In this document: positions 59,107-64,000 of the stretch, in pieces
How positions within the stretch are numbered: the stretch's first letter is position 1
Layout: each line of letters starts with the position of its first letter
Assembly (NCBI RefSeq): GCF_039912695.1
Contig: NZ_JBDSPJ010000002.1
Location: 1 to 64,000, forward strand
DNA from: Pseudolysinimonas_A sp039912695
GTDB lineage: Bacteria; Actinomycetota; Actinomycetes; Actinomycetales; Microbacteriaceae
DNA: 64,000 nucleotides
Direction: 5' to 3'
Position numbers and translations under genes: made by a program
Notes under the pieces: generated by a model
Database searches by the model: none
Told to the model about the DNA's origin: nothing
Seen by the model: only the letters and a program-made list of their open reading frames with translations

Positions 59107-60297
59107 TCAGCTTACGTCGAGCAGCTCCCGGTAGATCGCCAGCGTGCGCTCGGCGATCGACGTCCAACTGAATTCGGCTTCAGCCCGTCGACGCCCGGCT
59201 TCGCCCATCGCGCGTGCTGCCGCGGGGTCGGCGACGACGGCGATCAGCGCGGCGGCCAGGTCGTTGACGAAGCGCTCAGGATCGACCGGGGTGCCGGTGC
59301 CGTCACTGAGCTGCTCGATCGGCACGAGGCGTCCGGTGACGCCGTCGGCGACCACCTCGGGGATGCCACCCGTCGCGGTCCCGACGACCGGTGCACCACA
59401 CGCCATCGCTTCGAGATTGACGATTCCGAGCGGTTCGTACACCGACGGGCAGACGAAGGTCGTCGCGGTCGACAGGAGCGCGGCGATCTCCGGCTGCGAC
59501 AGCAGTCGGTCGATCCAGACCACGCCCGAACGTTCGGCCTGAAGCGCGGCAACGCCGGCCTGAACCTCAGCGAGGATCTCGGGGGTATCGGGCGCTCCCG
59601 CACAGAGCACCAGTTGCACCTCTGGAGGCAGCTGGCGGGCAGCCGCGAGCAGGTAGGGCAGCCCCTTCTGCCGGGTGATGCGTCCGACGAAGACGACGCT
59701 GGGCCGGTCGGGATCGACACCGAGTTCGCGCGCCAGATCGGGTTCGTCGACGCGGTGCCAGCGATCGAGGTCGATTCCGTTGTGAACGACCCGCACGCGC
59801 GCCGGATCGACGTTGGGGTAACACCGCAGAATGTCGGCGCGCATCCCGTGGCTCACCGCGATGACGACATCCGCGGCTTCGAAAGCGGTGCGTTCGATCG
59901 CGCTCGAGATTCGATACCCGCCGCCGAGTTGCTCGGCTTTCCAGGGACGCAACGGTTCGAGACTGTGCGCCGTGACGACGTGCGGGATGCCGTGCAGCAG
60001 CTTGGCGAGGTGGCCGGCCGCGTTCGCGTACCAGGTGTGCGAATGCACGAGGTCAGCGCCCGCGACATCCTGAGCGATTTGCAAGTCGACACCGAGAGTC
60101 GCCAGGGCGGGATTCGCGGCGACCAGTTGGGTCGGCACCAGATAGGCCTCGACGTCGTCTTCGTCGCGCGGCATCCCGAAACAGCGCACCATCACCTGAA
60201 GGGTCGGGCGCAGAGCCGCGACGAGTTCGGCGACGTGGACTCCCGCGCCCCCGTACACCTCCGGCGGGTATTCCCGGGTGACAACATCGACTCGCAT
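59107..60297 (-). CDS. glgM: glycogen synthase-like glycosyltransferase (GlgM-type, actinobacterial)
   Basis: 396 residues, far shorter than classical GlgA (about 480). MRVDVVTREYPPEVYGGAGVHVAEL opens the GT-B fold; VVFVGRITRQKGLPYLLAAARQL and FVCPSVYEPLGIVNLEAMACGAPVVGTATGGIPEVV form the donor site. The size and divergent pairing with glgC match M. tuberculosis Rv1212c-Rv1213, where the enzyme makes maltose 1-phosphate from ADP-glucose for the GlgE pathway. It may therefore be GlgM rather than a glycogen synthase; the choice is inference. Confidence 0.88.
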   Translation of the reverse strand: MRVDVVTREYPPEVYGGAGVHVAELVAALRPTLQVMVRCFGMPRDEDDVEAYLVPTQLVAANPALATLGVDLQIAQDVAGADLVHSHTWYANAAGHLAKLLHGIPHVVTAHSLEPLRPWKAEQLGGGYRISSAIERTAFEAADVVIAVSHGMRADILRCYPNVDPARVRVVHNGIDLDRWHRVDEPDLARELGVDPDRPSVVFVGRITRQKGLPYLLAAARQLPPEVQLVLCAGAPDTPEILAEVQAGVAALQAERSGVVWIDRLLSQPEIAALLSTATTFVCPSVYEPLGIVNLEAMACGAPVVGTATGGIPEVVADGVTGRLVPIEQLSDGTGTPVDPERFVNDLAAALIAVVADPAAARAMGEAGRRRAEAEFSWTSIAERTLAIYRELLDVS

Positions 60298-60365
60298 TTG
60301 AAGTGAACGCTAGTACACGGTCGCTTCCGGGGTTCTCTCCGGGTCAGGGGTTCTACTCTGGGAGC

Positions 60366-61607
60366 ATGGCTGCGAAGAAGGTGTTCGGCATTGTCCTCGC
60401 AGGCGGCGAGGGCAAACGCCTGATGCCGCTCACCGCCGATCGTGCCAAGCCCGCCGTGCCGTTCGGGGGCGGTTACCGCCTCATCGACTTCGCCCTGTCG
60501 AACCTCGTGAACTCAGGCCTGCGCCAAGTCGTCGTGCTCACCCAGTACAAGTCGCACTCCCTCGACCGCCACGTCTCCACCACCTGGCGGCTGTCGGGGA
60601 TGCTCGGCGCCTACGTCGCCTCGGTTCCCGCGCAGCAGCGTCTCGGCAAGCGCTGGTTCTCCGGGTCTGCCGACGCGATTCTGCAGAGCCTCAACCTGTT
60701 GCGCGACGAAAAGCCCGACATCGTCGTCGTCGTCGGCGCCGACCACGTGTACCGCATGGACTTCAGCCAAATGGTGGATGCCCACGTCGCGTCGGGGTTC
60801 GGTGTCACGGTCGCGGCGATCCGGCAACCTATCGCGCTCGCTGATCAGTTCGGCGTGCTCGAACTTGATCCCAAAGATCCCAACCACATCGCCGTGTTCC
60901 GCGAGAAGCCGAAGGATGCTGTCGGCCTCGCTGACTCACCAGGCGAGGTGCTCGCGTCGATGGGCAACTACGTGTTCGACGCGGAGGTTCTGATCGACGC
61001 GGTGCAACGCGACGGGGATCGGCCCGACTCCAGCCACGACATGGGCGGCGACATCGTGCCCGACTTTGTGGCCAGCGGAAATGCCGGCGTCTACGACCTC
61101 AGCCGCAACGAAGTACCGGGCGCCACCGATCGTGACCGCTACTACTGGCGCGATGTCGGAACGATCGATTCCTTTTTTGAAGCCCACCAAGATCTGATCT
61201 CGGCGCTGCCGATTTTCAACCTCTATAACCGCGACTGGCCGATCTACAGCCAGCAGCTCAACTCCCCGCCCGCGAAGTTCGTCCGTGACGGACAGAACGC
61301 CGTCGGCACGGTGATCGACTCGATCGTGTCGCTCGGGTGTGTCGTCTCAGGAGGTCATCTCGAGCGCAGTGTGCTGGGCCCGTGGGTGGCTGTCGGCTCG
61401 GGTGCGAAGGTGGTCGACTCGGTCATTTTCGAGCGGGTCCGGATCGAGGATGGGGCCACCGTTCAGCGCGCTATTCTCGACAAAGACGTCATCGTAGAGT
61501 CCGGTGCGGTCGTCGGAGTCGACCGTGACGCCGACCGCCGTCGGGGTTTCACCGTGACGGACTCGGGCATCACCGTCGTCGGCAAGGGCGTGACGGTCAC
61601 CCGCTGA
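60366..61607 (+). CDS. glgC: glucose-1-phosphate adenylyltransferase GlgC
   Basis: 413 residues starting MAAKKVFGIVLAGGEGKRLMPLTADRAKPAVPFGGGYRLIDF. VLAGGEGKRL is the nucleotide-binding loop; WFSGSADAILQ, VVVVGADHVYRMDF and YYWRDVGTIDSFFEAH are GlgC blocks; the C-terminal left-handed beta-helix begins near residue 320. It makes ADP-glucose for glucan synthesis. TACTCT at 60354-60359 sits 6 bp before the ATG, so the message may be leaderless or use the adjacent GGGAG. Divergent from the glgM-like gene. Confidence 0.95.
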   Translation: MAAKKVFGIVLAGGEGKRLMPLTADRAKPAVPFGGGYRLIDFALSNLVNSGLRQVVVLTQYKSHSLDRHVSTTWRLSGMLGAYVASVPAQQRLGKRWFSGSADAILQSLNLLRDEKPDIVVVVGADHVYRMDFSQMVDAHVASGFGVTVAAIRQPIALADQFGVLELDPKDPNHIAVFREKPKDAVGLADSPGEVLASMGNYVFDAEVLIDAVQRDGDRPDSSHDMGGDIVPDFVASGNAGVYDLSRNEVPGATDRDRYYWRDVGTIDSFFEAHQDLISALPIFNLYNRDWPIYSQQLNSPPAKFVRDGQNAVGTVIDSIVSLGCVVSGGHLERSVLGPWVAVGSGAKVVDSVIFERVRIEDGATVQRAILDKDVIVESGAVVGVDRDADRRRGFTVTDSGITVVGKGVTVTR

Positions 61608-61652
61608 TCGTTGGCGAAAGCCCAGATCGTTTGTGAAGGAAGGCTCGAGCCC

Positions 61653-62291
61653 ATGGCCCGCTTCCTCGTCGTCCTTGATGTCGATTCAACGCTCATCGAG
61701 AACGAAGTCATCGAGCTGTTGGCTCACGAAGCTGGCTCTGGCGAACGGGTCGCGGAAGTTACCTTCCGCGCCATGAACGGTGAACTCGACTTCGAACAGA
61801 GTCTGCGCGAACGAGTTGCGACCCTCGCCGGGCTACCAATCTCTGTGATCGAGACGGTTCGTGCCCAAGTCGCTGTCACCCTCGGCGTTCCGCAGATGAT
61901 TGCGGGTATCCACGCTGCAGGCGGAAAGGTCGCCGTCGTTTCAGGAGGTTTCCACGAAGTCATTGACCCGATCGCTCGCGACCTAGGCCTCGACCACTGG
62001 CGCGCCAACCGCCTGACTGTCGCTGACGGAAGACTCACCGGCGAGGTCATCCCCCCCGTGATCGATGCGGAGGCCAAGGCTGCCGCGCTGCGCGAATGGG
62101 CCGCGCAGGACGGCATCCCGTTGGCTCAGACTGTCGCTGTCGGTGACGGGGCGAACGACCTGCCGATGATGGCGATCTGCGGGCTCGCGATCGGTTTCGA
62201 TGCGAAGGCTCCGGTGCGCGATCTCGCCCACGTGCTGCTCGACCACCGCGACCTGTCGGCAGTGCTTGCGGTGCTGGGACTGCCGCGCTGA
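61653..62291 (+). CDS. serB: phosphoserine phosphatase SerB
   Basis: 212 residues from the ATG at 61653, preceded by AAGGAAGG; a TTG at 61611 extends the frame by 14 less plausible codons. Motifs: DVDSTLIENEVIELLAHEAG (I, the phosphoaspartyl nucleophile), VVSGGFHEVIDPIA (II), the Lys of EAKAAAL (III) and VAVGDGANDLPMM (IV). It removes the phosphate from phosphoserine in the last step of serine synthesis. It lacks the ACT domains of longer SerB. It starts 45 bp after glgC. Confidence 0.93.
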   Translation: MARFLVVLDVDSTLIENEVIELLAHEAGSGERVAEVTFRAMNGELDFEQSLRERVATLAGLPISVIETVRAQVAVTLGVPQMIAGIHAAGGKVAVVSGGFHEVIDPIARDLGLDHWRANRLTVADGRLTGEVIPPVIDAEAKAAALREWAAQDGIPLAQTVAVGDGANDLPMMAICGLAIGFDAKAPVRDLAHVLLDHRDLSAVLAVLGLPR

Positions 62292-62302
62292 CGTAGCTGG
62301 CT

Positions 62303-63010
62303 TTAGTGACCCATTCCGAGTCCACCGTCGACCGGGATGACCGCGCCCGAGATGTACGCGGCGTCATCACCGGCGAGCCAGACGACGACCTTCGCGACCT
62401 CTGAGGGTGATGCGAACCGCCCGGCCGGGATCGACTTCTTGTAGTCGGCCTGCGTCGCCTCGGGCAGTTCGGCGGTCATGTCGGTCTCGATGAATCCGGG
62501 GGCGACGACGTTCGCCGTGATCCCGCGTGAGCCGAGCTCCCGGGTGATCGAGCGGGCCATCCCGACGAGTCCCGCCTTCGAGGAGGAGTAGTTGACCTGC
62601 CCCGGTCCGCCGAACAGGCCGACCACGCTGGAAATCAGAATGATGCGACCGAATCTCGCCTTCATCATCCCTTTGGTGGCACGCTTCACGACGCGAAATG
62701 ATCCGCCCAGGTTGGTCGACACGACATCGTCGAAATCGTCGTCGGACATCCGCATCAAAAGGGTGTCGCGGGTGATCCCGGCGTTCGCGACGACGACCTC
62801 GACCGAGCCGAGCTTCTGCTCGATCTCGGCGAACGCGGCGTCGAGCGCTGCGCCGTCGGTGACATCGGCCCGCACGGTGAGCGCCCCCGCCGGCCCCTCC
62901 CCGGAGCGAGCGGTCACGGCGACCCGATGCCCCTGGGCGACGAACTCGGCGGCGATCGCGAAACCGATTCCGCGGTTGCCTCCGGTAACCAGGACGGTGC
63001 GTGAGGTCAT
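62303..63010 (-). CDS. fabG: 3-oxoacyl-[acyl-carrier-protein] reductase FabG
   Basis: 235 residues. VLVTGGNRGIGFAIA (cofactor), ANAGITRDTLLMRM (FabG-specific block after NAG), SSVVGLFGGPGQVNYSSSKAGL (catalytic Ser, Tyr and Lys) and PGFIETDMT are all present, and it ends DGGLGMGH, as in actinobacterial FabG/MabA. It reduces 3-oxoacyl-ACP in fatty acid synthesis. It is divergent from the DUF3099 gene by 46 bp. Confidence 0.93.
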   Translation of the reverse strand: MTSRTVLVTGGNRGIGFAIAAEFVAQGHRVAVTARSGEGPAGALTVRADVTDGAALDAAFAEIEQKLGSVEVVVANAGITRDTLLMRMSDDDFDDVVSTNLGGSFRVVKRATKGMMKARFGRIILISSVVGLFGGPGQVNYSSSKAGLVGMARSITRELGSRGITANVVAPGFIETDMTAELPEATQADYKKSIPAGRFASPSEVAKVVVWLAGDDAAYISGAVIPVDGGLGMGH

Positions 63011-63056
63011 CGCGCCAGCCTACTGAAGGGAGCGCGCGTAGCCTGGGGTCACGACC

Positions 63057-63326
63057 ATGCGCACCCGACCGATCGCCATCACCGAGCTGCAGCGCTCCCC
63101 CGAAGAGGAGCAGCGCTCGCGGATGCGTCGCTACGCGCTCACGATGGGCATCCGGATGGCGTGTGTCATCGCCTGTCTGTTCGTCACGGGCTGGTGGTTA
63201 GTGATCCCGGCGGTCGGGGCAATCGTGCTTCCTTACATCGCCGTGGTTTTCGCCAACGCCACCGATCGGCGCCGGACCCAGAGTGTTGATCGCCCCGGCG
63301 GCCTCGTCGTACGGCACCCGGAGTGA
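63057..63326 (+). CDS. DUF3099 domain-containing membrane protein
   Basis: 89 residues. RTRPIAITELQRSPEEEQRSRMRRY precedes two membrane segments (about residues 33-50 and 52-68; ACVIACLFVTGWWLVIPAVGAIVLPYIAVVFAN). This is the small actinobacterial DUF3099 family, normally found next to fabG and SURF1 genes, as here. Role unknown. Its stop overlaps the next start (GTGA). Confidence 0.9.
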   Translation: MRTRPIAITELQRSPEEEQRSRMRRYALTMGIRMACVIACLFVTGWWLVIPAVGAIVLPYIAVVFANATDRRRTQSVDRPGGLVVRHPE

Positions 63327-63568
63327 GCCCAGCAGGGCCGTTGGGCGGTGTCGGATCTGATGCCCCTGAGCAGTGCTCGGCGGCGGGCTGCAGCCAGACG
63401 GCCGCCTGGCGGGTCAACTGGCGTAACCCCCGCATCCATACTGCTGATCGGGTGAAAGTGTGGCTCGCCTGCGCCGAGCACCGCAGCACTCTCGCCGACT
63501 ACCTCGGCACCCGAGGCTTTCCGGTTCAGGTGACGGCGCTGGATGAGCCGGTGGAGGTCGTGGGATGA
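63323..63568 (+). CDS. small Cys/His protein of unknown function
   Basis: 81 residues from a GTG at 63323. QCSAAGC (C-x4-C) near residue 18 and LACAEHR (C-x2-H) near residue 50 could form one zinc site; RVNWRNPRIHTADRVKVW lies between them. It overlaps both neighbours by 4 bp (GTGA and ATGA), so DUF3099, this gene and SURF1 form a tightly coupled operon. Homologues in actinobacteria are sometimes misnamed acetone carboxylase. Confidence 0.82.
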   Translation: MSPAGPLGGVGSDAPEQCSAAGCSQTAAWRVNWRNPRIHTADRVKVWLACAEHRSTLADYLGTRGFPVQVTALDEPVEVVG

Positions 63569-64000
63569 CGTGGGCGCGTCGGTGGGGCGGCTACATCGTG
63601 TTGGTGATCGTCTTCGCGATCGCCTGCGGACTGCTGTCGTGGTGGCAGTGGTCACGCCGCGCCGAGACTGTCGCCGAAATCAATCTCGTCGAAACGAATT
63701 ACGACGCCGGGCCGGTGCCTCTCGATGACCTCCTGCCGACCCTTGCGTCCGATCCCGCCGACGCGAAGTGGCATCCCGTCGAGCTGAGCGGAACGTACCT
63801 GATCGACGACCAGGTGCTGGTGCGCAATCGTCCGCGCAACACCTCGGGTGGTTTCGAGGTGCTCGTCCCGTTGCAGCTCGACGACGGATCGGTGTTTATC
63901 GTCGACCGTGGTTGGGTTCCGGCGGGTGTGACACCCGAGCGCCCCGATTCGGTCCCGGCGGCCCCAACGGGGCGGGTCAGTCTTGTGGTGCGGCTGAAAC
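63565..64000 (+). CDS. SURF1 family protein, N-terminal part (cut by window edge)
   Basis: Starts ATG at 63565, overlapping the previous stop; 145 codons lie in the window and the frame remains open. An N-terminal membrane helix (YIVLVIVFAIACGLLSWWQW) and WHPVELSGTYL, VLVRNRPRNTSGGFEVLVPL and VFIVDRGWVPAG are the SURF1 blocks, with the conserved RNR and DRGW. It assists assembly of the haem-copper cytochrome oxidase. A second helix is expected beyond the edge. Confidence 0.88.
   Translation, partial: MTWARRWGGYIVLVIVFAIACGLLSWWQWSRRAETVAEINLVETNYDAGPVPLDDLLPTLASDPADAKWHPVELSGTYLIDDQVLVRNRPRNTSGGFEVLVPLQLDDGSVFIVDRGWVPAGVTPERPDSVPAAPTGRVSLVVRLK

Noticed and set aside
1..64000. CRISPR arrays, transposases, phage genes or rRNA
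   Set aside because: No regularly spaced repeats, transposase or integrase motifs, or rRNA-like sequence were seen in the window.

Overview
This is a high-G+C stretch of an actinobacterial chromosome, most likely from the family Microbacteriaceae. That call is an inference from gene content: an RbpA homologue, palindromic TCGAAC-N4-GTTCGA LexA boxes, a PafB-PafC-TatA-TatC-HelY operon, an actinobacterial GlgM-type glycosyltransferase next to glgC, and type B ribosomal protein L31. Genes are packed tightly, many starts are GTG or TTG, and stop/start overlaps are common. I see no prophage, insertion sequence, CRISPR array or rRNA. The only RNA gene found is one tRNA-Leu(GAG).

Layout. 1-4.5 kb: accessory metabolism under local repressors: an alpha/beta hydrolase divergent from a MarR regulator, a TetR regulator divergent from an MDR oxidoreductase, and an SDR divergent from a second TetR. 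The first two divergent pairs have duplicated perfect inverted repeats between the genes. 4.7-7.0 kb: SecA2. 7.4-12.2 kb: a five-gene branched-chain amino acid type ABC importer closed by a strong hairpin. 12.2-16.4 kb: Nudix, SDR, NfeD plus SPFH membrane pair, a glycerophosphodiesterase and RbpA. 16.4-27.0 kb: one long leftward operon, HAD phosphatase-trmI-FKBP lipoprotein-pafB-pafC-tatA-tatC-helY-lnt-SecD-like protein. The Pup/proteasome genes that sit within this neighbourhood in mycobacteria are not there. 27-34 kb: PAC2 protein, UppP, a four-gene leftward operon (M20 peptidase, DUF318 permease, TIGR03943 partner, beta-propeller-like protein), tRNA-Leu, and a membrane-anchored KH protein.

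35-48.5 kb is a mutagenesis and repair region: imuA' and imuB, each with an identical perfect LexA box lying over its start codon, dnaE2, a DEAD/DEAH helicase and DNA polymerase IV, mixed with small accessory genes and an unusual SGNH-GAF fusion protein. 48.5-53.8 kb: two small GlsB/YmgE-type membrane proteins, an SGNH hydrolase, a D-Ala-D-Ala carboxypeptidase, a SPOUT RNA methyltransferase, a sirtuin and a histidine phosphatase. 53.8-61.6 kb: glycosyltransferase, alpha/beta hydrolase, trehalose synthase, Nudix, L31, ABC ATPase, and divergent glgM-like and glgC genes, which suggest alpha-glucan and trehalose metabolism. 61.6-64 kb: serB, fabG, DUF3099, a small Cys/His protein, and the start of a SURF1 gene cut by the window edge.

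Most likely to repay study: the start-codon-embedded SOS boxes, the stand-alone SecD P1-like protein, the metal-loop permease operon, the membrane KH protein, and the SGNH-GAF fusion.
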